NCBI GenBank assembly: GCA_017616895.1
Contig: JAFZXE010000022.1
Coordinates: 1 to 64,000, forward strand
DNA from: Bacteroidales bacterium
GTDB taxonomy: Bacteria; Bacteroidota; Bacteroidia; Bacteroidales; P3
Direction: 5' to 3'
DNA length: 64,000 nucleotides
Shown here: positions 35,652-44,861 of the stretch, one piece after another
Layout of the letters: every line of letters starts with the position of its first letter
Numbering within the stretch: the first letter of the stretch is position 1
Translations under genes and position numbers: made by a program
Notes under the pieces: model-generated
Database searches by the model: none
What the model was told of the DNA's origin: nothing
The model's input: the letters and a program-made list of their open reading frames with translations, nothing else

Positions 35652-36497
35652 ATGGAAAACGAACAACAGAATGTGCCTGAAATCGGCAGGGAATACATCA
35701 ACCTGAAGCGCCTGCTGGAGGCCAAAGGAGTGAAGACGGGGCGCCTGACGAGGGCGCTGCTGAGCCGTCTGCTCCACATCAAAGACCTGAACGCGGGCAT
35801 CTACGAGCACCGCGACAAGTTCGGCCTTGACTTTGTGGATGCGTTCTTCTACGGCGACCTGGGCATCACGGTCGATACCATCCACCCCGAGCGCATAACG
35901 CAGGAGGGATACCCCATCATCGCGGGCAACCACCCGCTGGGCGGACCCGACGGGTTGGCGCTGATGGGCGCGGTGGGGAAATATAGGAAGGACATACTGT
36001 TTCCGGTGAACGACTTTTTGATGCATCTGCCGGGCTTGAAGTCGCTCTTCGTGCCGATTGACAAGGTGAACAAAAACAAGAACATCGAGGCGCTGGAGAA
36101 CGCCTTTGCGGGCGAAAACACGCTGCTGTACTTCCCGGCGGGCATGTGCTCGCGGCTGCAGAAGGGTAAGATTCGCGACCTGGAGTGGAAGCCGACGTTC
36201 GTGAAGAAGGCCGTTCGCTATCAGCGGGACATCATACCCGTGTATTTCGAGGCGCGCAACCGCCGGCGCTTCTACTGGCTGGCGAACCTGAGGAAACGGC
36301 TGGGGGTGAAGTTCAACTTCGAGATGGCGCTGCTGCCAGGCGAGATGTACGCACAGAAGGGCAAGACCTTCAAGCTGGTGGTGGGCAAGCCGATTGCGTG
36401 GAGTCGCTTCGACAACAGCCACACGGCTAAGGAGTGGGCGGCGATGCTGCACGACTACGTCTATCGGCTGAAGGACAATCCGGATGAGGAGTTTTGA
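35652..36497 (+). CDS. glsA: GlsA-like lysophospholipid/glycine-lipid O-acyltransferase
   Basis: 281 aa PlsC-type acyltransferase. Motif I is AGNHPLGGPDG (His94, Asp100, spacing one longer than the usual HX4D); LFVPIDKVNK and the LLYFPAGMCSRLQ block correspond to later acyltransferase motifs. Followed after 48 nt by a GNAT-type N-acyltransferase, the same pair as GlsA/GlsB of Bacteroides thetaiotaomicron, where GlsB N-acylates glycine and GlsA O-acylates the product to make glycine lipids. Assignment rests on this pairing. An in-frame TTG at 35622 overlaps the -7 box and was not used. Confidence 0.75.
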   Translation: MENEQQNVPEIGREYINLKRLLEAKGVKTGRLTRALLSRLLHIKDLNAGIYEHRDKFGLDFVDAFFYGDLGITVDTIHPERITQEGYPIIAGNHPLGGPDGLALMGAVGKYRKDILFPVNDFLMHLPGLKSLFVPIDKVNKNKNIEALENAFAGENTLLYFPAGMCSRLQKGKIRDLEWKPTFVKKAVRYQRDIIPVYFEARNRRRFYWLANLRKRLGVKFNFEMALLPGEMYAQKGKTFKLVVGKPIAWSRFDNSHTAKEWAAMLHDYVYRLKDNPDEEF

Positions 36498-36545
36498 CGT
36501 TAGTGACCAGTGAGGAGTGAGGAGTTTGATTTTAAGTTTTGAACT

Positions 36546-37841
36546 ATGGAGAATATCGATATAAGTTACATTCGGGAGCCGGTTGAGAGGACTCTTTTGC
36601 TGCAGGAGCTGAAGCAACGGCACTTCCTGCGCAAGACGAACTACGGCGACAAGGAGATATACGTCACCACCGCGCACCGCTCGCCTAACATCATGCAGGA
36701 GATAGGCCGTCTGCGCGAGCTGAGCTTCGCGCTGCAGGGCGGCGGCACGGGCAAGTCGGTCGATATCGACGAATATGACCTGCTGCCCGACCCTCATTGC
36801 TACAAGCAGCTGTTCGTATGGAGCCCAGAAGATCAGGAAATCGTGGGCGCCTACCGCTTCATTCACGGCACCAACATACTGCAGCGTCCCGACGGCACCT
36901 ACGCCACCTCGGCGGCGTCGGAGTTCCACTTCAGCGAGGAGTTTGTGAAGGACTACCTGCCGTTTACGGTGGAGTTGGGCAGGGCCTTCGTGCAGCCGAA
37001 GTTCCAGCCGGTCACGAGCCTCAGCAAAGGGCTCTACTCGCTCGACAACCTGTGGGACGGTATCGGAGGCTTGGCGATGGAGATTCCCGAGACCAACTAT
37101 TTCTTCGGCAAGGTGACGATGTATTCGCAGATGAACCCCGAAGCGAAAGACCTAATACTCTACTTCCTAAAGAAACATTTTCCCGACCGTGACGGCCTCC
37201 TGTGGCCCTACGAGCCGCGGGAGATAGGAACCGACTTCAACAAGCTGCACCGCCTGTTCAAAGGGCGCAACTACAAGGAAGACTACCAGACGCTGGTGCA
37301 CTCGGTGAGGGAACTGGGTTCGAGCGTGCCGCCGCTGATCAACGCCTACATGAAGCTATCGCCCACGATGCGAACCTTCGGGACAGCGATGACGCACGGC
37401 TTCGGAAACGTCGATGAGACGGGCATACTGATAAAGCTGCGCGACATCTATCCAGACAAGCGGAGCAGGTATTTCGAGTCGTACGACAAACGCAACAAGC
37501 GTCTCGACCGCCGCAACCTATTCAACATCGACTTGGAGAAACTTCCTTGGTGGGGCAAGAGCGACGACGGCGAGCCCGAAAGCATTGCCGAACACTTGGC
37601 GAAGGTGAAAGAACGCCGGGAAGAACGCCGCCAGGAACTCATGGAGAAGCGCAAAGCCATACAGGCAGAACGCAAGGCCAAACAAGTGGAGCGTAAGGCC
37701 AAACGCGCCAAGAAGACCGAAACAAAGGCCAAGACCAAAGCGGAGCCGAAGGTAAAAGCAGAACCAAAGGTCAAGGCGAAGAAGGAAACAAAAGGGAAGA
37801 AAGCGGTTAGCGGTCGGCGTTCAGCAGTCAGTGATGATTAA
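36546..37841 (+). CDS. glsB: GlsB-like N-acyltransferase with basic tail
   Basis: 431 aa. The body (residues ~1-330) is a GNAT/OlsB-like acyl-ACP-dependent N-acyltransferase: ELSFALQGGGTGKSVDIDEYD, LFVWSPEDQEIVGAYRFI, VELGRAFVQPKFQP. The C-terminal ~75 residues are a Lys/Arg/Glu/Ala-rich repeat-like tail (KAKQVERKAKRAKKTETKAK), probably disordered and membrane- or nucleic-acid-seeking; the very end (SGRRSAVSDD) is encoded by intergenic-type repeat DNA. First step of glycine-lipid synthesis by analogy to B. thetaiotaomicron. Confidence 0.75.
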   Translation: MENIDISYIREPVERTLLLQELKQRHFLRKTNYGDKEIYVTTAHRSPNIMQEIGRLRELSFALQGGGTGKSVDIDEYDLLPDPHCYKQLFVWSPEDQEIVGAYRFIHGTNILQRPDGTYATSAASEFHFSEEFVKDYLPFTVELGRAFVQPKFQPVTSLSKGLYSLDNLWDGIGGLAMEIPETNYFFGKVTMYSQMNPEAKDLILYFLKKHFPDRDGLLWPYEPREIGTDFNKLHRLFKGRNYKEDYQTLVHSVRELGSSVPPLINAYMKLSPTMRTFGTAMTHGFGNVDETGILIKLRDIYPDKRSRYFESYDKRNKRLDRRNLFNIDLEKLPWWGKSDDGEPESIAEHLAKVKERREERRQELMEKRKAIQAERKAKQVERKAKRAKKTETKAKTKAEPKVKAEPKVKAKKETKGKKAVSGRRSAVSDD

Positions 37842-37903
37842 TTTTGAATTTTGAACTTTGAATTTTGAAGATAGGAAACCTATCAACGTAACAACGAATC
37901 CAC

Positions 37904-38500
37904 ATGACAATCAAGTCGGCTGAGTTTATAGTGAGCAACAGCACCTACAAGAAGTGCCCTACGGACGGGAAGCCCGAGTATGCTTTCATAGGGCGCAGCA
38001 ACGTGGGCAAGTCGTCGCTTATCAATATGCTCACCGGCGTGAAAGGATTGGCCAAGACGAGCGGGAAGCCCGGAAAGACGCAGCTGATTAACCATTTTCT
38101 GATAAACAAAGAGTGGTATATCGTCGATCTGCCCGGATACGGCTACGCCCGCACCGCCAAGACCTCGCGCAAGGCGTGGGCGAAGATGATTGAGGACTAT
38201 ATGCTCAAGCGCGAGACGTTGGTGAACGTGTTCCTGCTCATCGACTCGCGCATACCGCCGCAGAACATAGATATCGAGTTCGCCAACTTCCTCGGCTCGA
38301 ACGGCATACCGCTGACCATAGTGTTCACCAAGACCGACAAAGAGAACCAACGCACGGTGAGCGGCAATGTGAACGAGTTCAAAAACCGCCTCTTGCAGGA
38401 TTGGGATTCGCTGCCCGACATGATGCTCACCTCGTCGGCAACGGGCTACGGAAAGGAGCCCATGCTCGAATATATCGACAAAATAAACGAAAGCCTATGA
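37904..38500 (+). CDS. engB: Ribosome biogenesis GTPase YihA/YsxC (EngB)
   Basis: 198 aa. G1 GRSNVGKSSLIN, G3 DLPGYGYA, G4 FTKTDK and G5 SSATGYG are all present. Required for large-subunit assembly in other bacteria. The TGA stop overlaps the ATG of the next gene (ATGA), so EngB and the carboxypeptidase are coupled. Confidence 0.95.
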   Translation: MTIKSAEFIVSNSTYKKCPTDGKPEYAFIGRSNVGKSSLINMLTGVKGLAKTSGKPGKTQLINHFLINKEWYIVDLPGYGYARTAKTSRKAWAKMIEDYMLKRETLVNVFLLIDSRIPPQNIDIEFANFLGSNGIPLTIVFTKTDKENQRTVSGNVNEFKNRLLQDWDSLPDMMLTSSATGYGKEPMLEYIDKINESL

Positions 38501-39942
38501 AAAAACTGACAATCATAGCCGTCACGCTTTTGTTGGCGTACGGCATCAACGCACAGAGCACCGCTAAACTAGACCAGGCGGTGCGCGAGGCGCAGAATTC
38601 GGTACAACTCAGCCACGCCACGCTCTCGGTGAGTGTCTATAACATCACCAAGGACAAGAGCGTGTATTCGTACGATGGGCAGAAATCACTTGTGCCGGCG
38701 TCGATGCTGAAGATGCTCACAACGGCGGTGGGATTTGAGAAACTCGGCTCGTCGTTCCGATTCAAGACAGTGTTGAAATACACGGGCAAGATAGATAAGA
38801 ACGGAGTGTTGCACGGAGACATAGTGATTGTGGGTGGTGGAGACCCGATATTGGGTTCGTACCGATATAAGCAGACGACGCCTGACTCGGTGTTCGCATC
38901 GTGGATGAAGGCTATGCGCAACCACGGAATCAAGAGTGTCGAAGGGAGGGTGTGCTACGATGCCAGCGTGTTTGACGACAAACAGCACAACGACAGCTGG
39001 CAGTGGGGTGACATAGGCAACTACTACGGCTGTGGGGCATCGGGACTCAACTTTCACGAGAACATGTATTTCGTTTATTTCAATAGCGGTCAGAAACTCG
39101 GAGCCGCCGCTACGGTTGACCATACCGCCCCAAACGGGATAAAGGTGCACGGGCAGAACTACGTGACCACAGGTCCTGCCAACTCGGGCGACAATGTGGT
39201 GATATACGGTGACGCAACCAGTACGGTGCGCGTGTATGAGGGCACGGTGCCACTAGGTAAGCGCAACTTTTCTGTGAGAGGAGCCCTGCCCAATCCGGCC
39301 GAAAGCTGCGCGGCGATGTTTACGGCCTATCTCAAAGGGAAGGGTGTAAATGTGAGCGGAACACCGACACAGAACCTTCGCCACGCCGAGGGGAAAGAGA
39401 TGGTGGATTACCTGTCGAACACCTATTATGTAATTGCGCAATACACCAATCTGACGAGTAACAACCTCTATGCGGAGAGCATCTTGAAGTATTTAGGTTA
39501 CAAGATGTATAAAAAAGGTACCTCCGAGAACGGCACCAAGGCAATAATGGCCTACTGCTCGGAAGGCGGCTTGAACACCGACGGAGTAGTGATTAGAGAT
39601 GGCTGCGGCTTGTCGCGTGAGAACAAGGTTACGAGTGATTTCATGTGCCGTTTTCTGCGCAATGTGGCTCGCCGACCGATTTATAGCGACTTCAGCAAGT
39701 CGCTCGCAAAGGTGGGGGAGAGCGGTACCGCCAAGAACATGTTACCCAAGCTTCCAGCCAGCGTGGCTATGAAAATCAAGAGTGGTTCGATGGACGGTGT
39801 GAAAAGCTATGCTGGATACATCACCAACTCGAAGGGAGACCTGTATTGTTTCTCAATAATCGCGAACAACTTCACCTGTTCGCCGACTCAGGTTCAGCCG
39901 CACTTGGAGAAAATCATGATGCAGATGGCAACGATGCAGTGA
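38497..39942 (+). CDS. dacB: D-alanyl-D-alanine carboxypeptidase/endopeptidase (PBP4 type)
   Basis: 481 aa, exported (signal peptide MKKLTIIAVTLLLAYGINAQ). Penicillin-binding active-site motifs: SxxK in PASMLKML (Ser69, Lys72), SxN in TSNNLYAES, and KSGS near residue 427 before MDGVKSYAGYI. The large insert between the first two motifs marks the PBP4/class C group that cleaves peptidoglycan peptide cross-links in the periplasm. Start fixed by the signal peptide and ATGA overlap with engB. Confidence 0.93.
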   Translation: MKKLTIIAVTLLLAYGINAQSTAKLDQAVREAQNSVQLSHATLSVSVYNITKDKSVYSYDGQKSLVPASMLKMLTTAVGFEKLGSSFRFKTVLKYTGKIDKNGVLHGDIVIVGGGDPILGSYRYKQTTPDSVFASWMKAMRNHGIKSVEGRVCYDASVFDDKQHNDSWQWGDIGNYYGCGASGLNFHENMYFVYFNSGQKLGAAATVDHTAPNGIKVHGQNYVTTGPANSGDNVVIYGDATSTVRVYEGTVPLGKRNFSVRGALPNPAESCAAMFTAYLKGKGVNVSGTPTQNLRHAEGKEMVDYLSNTYYVIAQYTNLTSNNLYAESILKYLGYKMYKKGTSENGTKAIMAYCSEGGLNTDGVVIRDGCGLSRENKVTSDFMCRFLRNVARRPIYSDFSKSLAKVGESGTAKNMLPKLPASVAMKIKSGSMDGVKSYAGYITNSKGDLYCFSIIANNFTCSPTQVQPHLEKIMMQMATMQ

Positions 39943-39951
39943 GGACAAGAC

Positions 39952-39992
39952 AAAAAGGAAGGGGCTTTCAGACGAAAGCCCCTTCCTTTTTT
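39952..39992. terminator. Bidirectional terminator dacB/mreB
   Basis: Perfect 18-bp stem (AAAAAGGAAGGGGCTTTC and its complement) with 4-nt loop and T-runs on both strands. Confidence 0.9.
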
Positions 39993-40003
39993 GAAATGTG
40001 TTG

Positions 40004-41029
40004 CTATTTAATCAGGAACTGATACCTGTTGAAGTTCTTCAGAGCGATGCCTGTGCCGCGAGCCACTGCGCGTAGCGGATCTTCGGCGATATGGACCTGC
40101 AGTTTGGTCTTTGACGAGATGCGCTCGTCCAAACCGCGGAGCAGTGCACCGCCACCAGCCAGCCAGATGCCGGTCTTGTAGATGTCGGCGGCCAACTCAG
40201 GCGGGGTTTGAGCGAGGGTGTCAAGTATGGCCTGCTCTATCTGGGTGATAGATTTGTCGAGGGCATGCTGCATCTCTTTGTAGTTGATGGTGACCTCCTT
40301 GGGCAGGCCGGTCATCATGTCGCGTCCCTTGCAGGGGAAGTCCTCTGGCGGATCTTCGAGTTCGGACACTGCTGAACCAACGGCTATCTTCACGCGCTCG
40401 GCTGTCGGGATACCGATAATCATGTTGTGGTGTTTGTGCATGTAGTCAACCACGTTCTGGTTGAAGACGTCGCCAGCCACGCGTATGGAGTTGTTGCATA
40501 CGATGCCACCCAGTGATATGACGGCGATTTCGGCGGTACCGCCTCCGATATCGACTACCATGTGGCCGAACGGCTCGAGCACGTCGATGCCGATACCAAC
40601 GGCTGCCGCCATCGGCTCGTGTATCATGCGTATCTCTTTTGCGCCGGCTTGCTCGGCGGCTTCGCGTACGGCTCGTTCCTCGACGTTGGTGATACCCGAG
40701 GGTATGCAGATGACCATCTTCAGCGACGGAGGCATGAACGAGCGGCTTATGCTAGTCATGCCGATGAGTCGGCGTATGAGATGCTGAGCCATCTCGTAGT
40801 CGGCTATGACGCCGCCTTTCAATGGGCGTATTGTTTCCAGGTTGCGCTGGTCGGTACGACCCTCCATGAGCTGTGCCTCTTTTCCGACTGCCTTTATCTC
40901 GCCTGTATTGCGGTCATAAGCTACGATTGAGGGCTCGTCTATGACCACTTGGTCGTTGTAAATCACGATGGAGTTGGCTGTTCCCAAGTCCATTGCTATC
41001 TCTTTGTTGAAAAGCGAAAGAAGACCCAT
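40004..41029 (-). CDS. mreB: Rod shape-determining protein MreB
   Basis: 341 aa actin-like ATPase that guides lateral wall synthesis. Actin-fold signatures: phosphate-1 AMDLGTANSIVIYND, phosphate-2 MVVDIGGGTAEIAVI, adenosine motif WLAGGGALLRGLD. Last gene of a pfkA-purH-mreB minus-strand series and directly followed by a terminator. The usual downstream partners mreC and mreD are absent here. Confidence 0.97.
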   Translation of the reverse strand: MGLLSLFNKEIAMDLGTANSIVIYNDQVVIDEPSIVAYDRNTGEIKAVGKEAQLMEGRTDQRNLETIRPLKGGVIADYEMAQHLIRRLIGMTSISRSFMPPSLKMVICIPSGITNVEERAVREAAEQAGAKEIRMIHEPMAAAVGIGIDVLEPFGHMVVDIGGGTAEIAVISLGGIVCNNSIRVAGDVFNQNVVDYMHKHHNMIIGIPTAERVKIAVGSAVSELEDPPEDFPCKGRDMMTGLPKEVTINYKEMQHALDKSITQIEQAILDTLAQTPPELAADIYKTGIWLAGGGALLRGLDERISSKTKLQVHIAEDPLRAVARGTGIALKNFNRYQFLIK

Positions 41030-41172
41030 ATTTAGTTTTAAGTTTTAAGTTTTAAGTTTAAAGTTGCTAGTTCCAGGTTTTTAGTTTTATGTTTCTGGTT
41101 TCAGGTTCTTTGATTTATTAGTTCTTTTACGTTTTCTGCTGTCGTTTTGTTTCAAGCGCCCATACTTTCACA

Positions 41173-42699
41173 TCAATGCTTGAAATGACGTTTTCCTGTA
41201 ATCACCATTGCCATCTTGTTTTTCTCGCAGTAGTCGATGGAGTCTTGGTCGTGTATCGAGCCGCCGGGGTGTGCCACTGCGGTGATGCCTGCTTCGTGGG
41301 CTATCTCGACACAGTCGGCAAAGGGGAAGAAGGCGTCGCTGGCCATCACCGCACCGTTGAGGTCGAAACCAAAACTCTTGGCTTTGGCGATAGCTTGTTT
41401 CAAGGCGTCCACGCGTGAGGTTTGACCGGTGCCGCTGGCGTAGAGCTGGTGGTTTTTTGCCAGCACTATGGCGTTCGACTTGGTGTGCTTCACCAGTATG
41501 GTGGCGAAGGCAAGGTCGGCGGCTACATCAGGTGTCACGGGCGTAGAGGTTACGCTGGTGGTCATCTCTTCGGCTTTGGGCACCACGGTGTCGCGGTCTT
41601 GCACCAAAACGCCGTCAAGTACGCTGCGGAACATCTGTTGGTGCATCTTGAACGGATTGCGCTTCAGTATGATGCGGTTCTTCTTTCCTTTGAGAACCTC
41701 CAATGCGTCGGCGTCGTAGTCGGGAGCTATGCAAACTTCGAAGAATATCTTGTGCATCTCTTCGGCAACATCTTTGGTGATGGTGCGGTTGGTTATGAGC
41801 ACTCCGCCGAAGGCTGACACGGGGTCGCCGGCAAGTGCCATCTTCCAAGCGTCGAGCAGGGTGTCGGCGGTGGCCATTCCGCAGGCGTTGTTGTGCTTCA
41901 GTATGGCGAAGGCGGTGGCGTCGAAGTCGTCTATCAGCGAGCAGGCGGCATCGATGTCGCCCAGGTTGTTGTAGCTAATCTCTTTGCCGTTAAGTTTGGT
42001 AAAGTTGGCTTCCAAGTTGCCATAGTAAAAGCCTTTCTGGTGGGGGTTTTCTCCGTAACGCAGAGGCACCGCCTGCAGGCAGCTCTGCTTGAAGACGGGT
42101 ATCTCCTCAGTGCGGTTGAAATAGTTGAAGATGGCTGTGTCGTAGTGCGAGCTGACGTTGAAGGCGTAGGCGGCGAAACGGTGACGCTCTTCAAGTGTGG
42201 TTCCACCTTCGTTCTTTCGGTAGAGCTCGAGGAACTCGGCGTAGTGGTTCACAGCCGGTACGATGATGACATCTTTGAAGTTTTTGGCTGCTGCGCGGAT
42301 GAGCGAGATGCCGCCGATATCTATCTTCTCGATTATGTCCTGTTCGGATGCGTTGCTTGCCACCGTCTGCTCGAATGGGTATAGGTCAACGATTACGAGG
42401 TCTATCTCGGGTATCTCATACTCTTTCAGTTGCTCGTTGTCGCTGAAGATGTCGCGGCGGCTTAGTATGCCACCGAACACCTTGGGGTGTAGAGTTTTCA
42501 CTCGTCCGCCGAGTATCGACGGGTATCCAGTGAGCGATTCCACAGCCACGGGCTCTATTCCGAGGTCGTGGATGAACTTGTAGGTCCCGCCGGTGGAGTA
42601 GATGGTTACGCCGTTTTTGTCGAGTTCTCGTACAATGTCTTCAAGGCCGTCTTTGTAATAAACAGAAATTAATGCGCTTTTTATTTTCTTGGGTTCCAT
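41173..42699 (-). CDS. purH: Bifunctional AICAR transformylase/IMP cyclohydrolase
   Basis: 508 aa, last two steps of IMP synthesis. N-terminal IMP cyclohydrolase: SVYYKDGLEDIV, YSTGGTYKFI, ILGGRVKTLHPKVFGGIL. C-terminal AICAR transformylase: LRYGENPHQKG, LKHNNACGMA, KSNAIVLAKN and SDAFFPFADCVE. The ATG at 42699 (MEPKKIKSALI) was chosen; a longer reading frame to 42744 would run into the pfkA end. The gap of 28 nt to pfkA suggests an operon. Confidence 0.96.
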   Translation of the reverse strand: MEPKKIKSALISVYYKDGLEDIVRELDKNGVTIYSTGGTYKFIHDLGIEPVAVESLTGYPSILGGRVKTLHPKVFGGILSRRDIFSDNEQLKEYEIPEIDLVIVDLYPFEQTVASNASEQDIIEKIDIGGISLIRAAAKNFKDVIIVPAVNHYAEFLELYRKNEGGTTLEERHRFAAYAFNVSSHYDTAIFNYFNRTEEIPVFKQSCLQAVPLRYGENPHQKGFYYGNLEANFTKLNGKEISYNNLGDIDAACSLIDDFDATAFAILKHNNACGMATADTLLDAWKMALAGDPVSAFGGVLITNRTITKDVAEEMHKIFFEVCIAPDYDADALEVLKGKKNRIILKRNPFKMHQQMFRSVLDGVLVQDRDTVVPKAEEMTTSVTSTPVTPDVAADLAFATILVKHTKSNAIVLAKNHQLYASGTGQTSRVDALKQAIAKAKSFGFDLNGAVMASDAFFPFADCVEIAHEAGITAVAHPGGSIHDQDSIDYCEKNKMAMVITGKRHFKH

Positions 42700-42727
42700 A
42701 GATGTATTATCAGTACTCAATATTCGA

Positions 42728-43828
42728 TTAATCTCCAAATTCAATGCCTAACCCTTTGGCTGTGTGAACCAGTCGGCTGTCGGGGCTTACGAGGTTCTGC
42801 TCGCGCACGGCCTCCTCCAAAGGTATTCCAACCACATCCGGGTGGTGGTAGGCAACCATCTGTCCGAATTTGCCTTCGAGCACAAACTCCATAGCACGTA
42901 CTCCGAACTCGCTGGCCAGAACGCGGTCGAAGGCGATGGGAGTGCCGCCGCGTTGCAGGTGTCCGAGTATGGTGCAGCGTATGTCGTGCTCCACGCCCGA
43001 TGCTTTCAGGTCGGCCGCAAGCTGCTCAGCTATACCGCCCAGTTTGATGTGCTGGTATCCCACCTCGCCGGTCACAGTACCTGTGACGGTCCCTCCCGCA
43101 GGTACGGCTCCTTCGGCCACCACGATGATGCAGTAGCCGTGACGTTTGTTGTAGCGTTGTTCTATCTTCTGCTTGATTTTATCGATGTTGTAGGGTATTT
43201 CTGGTATGATGCACACGTCAGCACCTCCGGCGATGGCACTGTGTAGTGCAATCCAACCGGCGTCGCGTCCCATCACCTCCATGATGAACACACGGTTATG
43301 TGAGGCTGCGGTGGTCACCAGCTTGTCGATGGCTTCGGTGCAAATCTGTACCGCCGTTTGGAAGCCGAAGGTGTAGTCGGTCAGCGATAGGTCGTTGTCG
43401 ATGGTCTTGGGTACACCGACTATCTTCAATCCTTTCTGAGCTAAGCCGAGTGAAATACGCTGTGACCCGTCACCACCGATGTTTATCACAGCATCGATGC
43501 CGAGGTACGAGAGTTTGCGTATCATCTCGTCGCTGCGATCTACCGTTGTCCAACTGCCGTCGGGGTTCTTCACCGGCCATGCAAACGGGCCGCCTTTGTT
43601 GGTGGTGCCGAGTATAGTGCCGCCTTGTATCTGCAGCCCTTCAACCGTTTTCTCGTCGAGAACCTGGATTTCGGTGGGCTCGCGCAACACTCCGTTGAAG
43701 GACTCGATGCAACCTACCACTTCCCAGTCGTTTTCTTGTGAGGCGCGTTTTACTATGCCTCTTATCACTGCGTTCAAACCAGGGCAGTCGCCGCCGCCGG
43801 TTAGAACCATAACTCGCTTCAGTGCCAT
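42728..43828 (-). CDS. pfkA: 6-phosphofructokinase
   Basis: 366 aa. Starts MALKRVMVLTGGGDCPGLNAVIRG. Catalytic PKTIDND (Asp144) and the nucleotide-site GGDGS (residues 118-122) are visible, as are MEVMGRDAGWIAL and the later ILGHLQRGG. Residue after GGD is Gly (as in ATP enzymes), whereas the PKTIDND lysine is typical of the PPi-dependent or mixed group. Glycolytic phosphorylation of fructose 6-phosphate; the phosphate donor is most likely ATP but not settled by sequence. Confidence 0.94.
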   Translation of the reverse strand: MALKRVMVLTGGGDCPGLNAVIRGIVKRASQENDWEVVGCIESFNGVLREPTEIQVLDEKTVEGLQIQGGTILGTTNKGGPFAWPVKNPDGSWTTVDRSDEMIRKLSYLGIDAVINIGGDGSQRISLGLAQKGLKIVGVPKTIDNDLSLTDYTFGFQTAVQICTEAIDKLVTTAASHNRVFIMEVMGRDAGWIALHSAIAGGADVCIIPEIPYNIDKIKQKIEQRYNKRHGYCIIVVAEGAVPAGGTVTGTVTGEVGYQHIKLGGIAEQLAADLKASGVEHDIRCTILGHLQRGGTPIAFDRVLASEFGVRAMEFVLEGKFGQMVAYHHPDVVGIPLEEAVREQNLVSPDSRLVHTAKGLGIEFGD

Positions 43829-43909
43829 AGGTGATTGGAGTTTATTTGTTTAAGTTATACATTTGTTTATCAGTTGGCTTATGAGAAGAGCCAACAAATT
43901 CAAGACGAA

Positions 43910-43940
43910 CAAAAATACATATTTTTTCGTAATCAGGCAA
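43910..43940 (-). promoter_or_regulatory. Promoter of pfkA-purH
   Basis: Minus strand: TTG (43938-43940), 20-nt spacer, -7 TATTTTTG (43910-43917). The ~75-nt leader contains a hairpin GTTGGCT/AGCCAAC (43873-43895). Confidence 0.65.
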
Positions 43941-44077
43941 GTGCATTTTTTAACAATGTGTTCATTTTATTGTTCCAACATCGTGAGGCTTTGGGTTTGT
44001 TCGGTGTGAATGGGGACGAGGGTTATCAATGTTAAGGTGTTGAAAAATGATTGTTTTCGGGTTGTTTTTGCTGGTTG

Positions 44078-44093
44078 TATATTTGTACTTTTG
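44078..44093 (+). promoter_or_regulatory. Overlapping -7 boxes of the ftsE-like gene
   Basis: TATATTTG (44078-44085) immediately followed by TACTTTTG (44086-44093); TTG motifs lie at 44051 and 44062. Leader ~80-90 nt. Confidence 0.5.
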
Positions 44094-44180
44094 CATTTTG
44101 AAAAAGCGTGTGGGCAAGGCTCTGCCAGCCTTTACCCGCAACAGTTTAATCAAGTGTTCAAACAATCAAGCAGTAATACA

Positions 44181-44861
44181 ATGTCGGAAGAAGAAATAAT
44201 CCACCTGAAAGATGTGCTGATAAGCTACGATGAGGATGCGCCGATACTGTCGCATGTGAACCTGTCGCTGAAGAAGGGCGAGTTTGCCTACCTGATAGGC
44301 AAGAGCGGTGCGGGCAAGACTTCGCTGCTGCGGTCGCTCTATGCGCAACAGTCGATAGAGGGTCTGGAGGCGACGGTGTGCGGGTTTGACCTGCTGAAGA
44401 TGAAACGGCGCCGGCTGCCGCTGCTGCGGAGGAAGATAGGCATCGTGTTTCAGGATTTCAACCTGCTGAACGACCGCAACGTGTATGATAACCTCTACTT
44501 CGTGTTGAGGGCGACGGGGTGGAAGAAACGCAAGATGATTGACCAGCGGATTATGGAGACTCTGGAGTCGGTGGGGTTGGCTGGCAAGGCTCAGTCGAGG
44601 ACGCGCCAGCTGTCGGAGGGAGAGCAGCAGCGTGTGGGCATAGCGCGGGCGCTGATAAACAACCCCGAACTGATTTTGGCAGATGAGCCTACGGGCAACC
44701 TCGACCCCATCACGTCGTCGGAGATAATGCAGCTGCTGACGGACATCAACAGAAACTCGGGCATCCCGATGCTTATCTCGACGCACGACTTCATGATGAT
44801 AGACAAGTTCCAGGCGAGGGTGATATGCTGCGAAAACGGTACTGTAGTGGATCCGCAATAA
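44181..44861 (+). CDS. ftsE: ABC transporter ATPase, FtsE-like
   Basis: 226 aa. Walker [13 protein letters not shown] (residues ~36-47), Q-loop IVFQDFNLL, signature [15 protein letters not shown], Walker [14 protein letters not shown] and switch His in ISTHD. Length and motif spacing fit FtsE, which with the membrane protein FtsX activates peptidoglycan hydrolases at the septum. No ftsX follows; instead a MITE-like repeat lies directly at the stop codon. Could instead serve another MacB/LolD-type exporter. Confidence 0.8.
   Translation: MSEEEIIHLKDVLISYDEDAPILSHVNLSLKKGEFAYLIGKSGAGKTSLLRSLYAQQSIEGLEATVCGFDLLKMKRRRLPLLRRKIGIVFQDFNLLNDRNVYDNLYFVLRATGWKKRKMIDQRIMETLESVGLAGKAQSRTRQLSEGEQQRVGIARALINNPELILADEPTGNLDPITSSEIMQLLTDINRNSGIPMLISTHDFMMIDKFQARVICCENGTVVDPQ

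Larger units (their letters stand above)
43829..44180. other. Divergent promoter region pfkA / ftsE
   Basis: 352 bp without a gene. It holds the pfkA promoter and leader hairpin on the minus strand and -7 boxes of the ftsE-like gene (44078-44093) on the plus strand. Confidence 0.5.

Noticed and set aside
35457-36929. 490-codon minus-strand reading frame
   Set aside because: Antisense to the glsA/glsB-like genes, with Arg/His/Val/Gln-rich shadow composition and no domain; both sense genes are well supported.
44010-44180. 57-codon N-terminal extension of the ftsE-like ATPase
   Set aside because: Contains the -7 boxes and has no homology to ABC ATPases, which start at [12 protein letters not shown].
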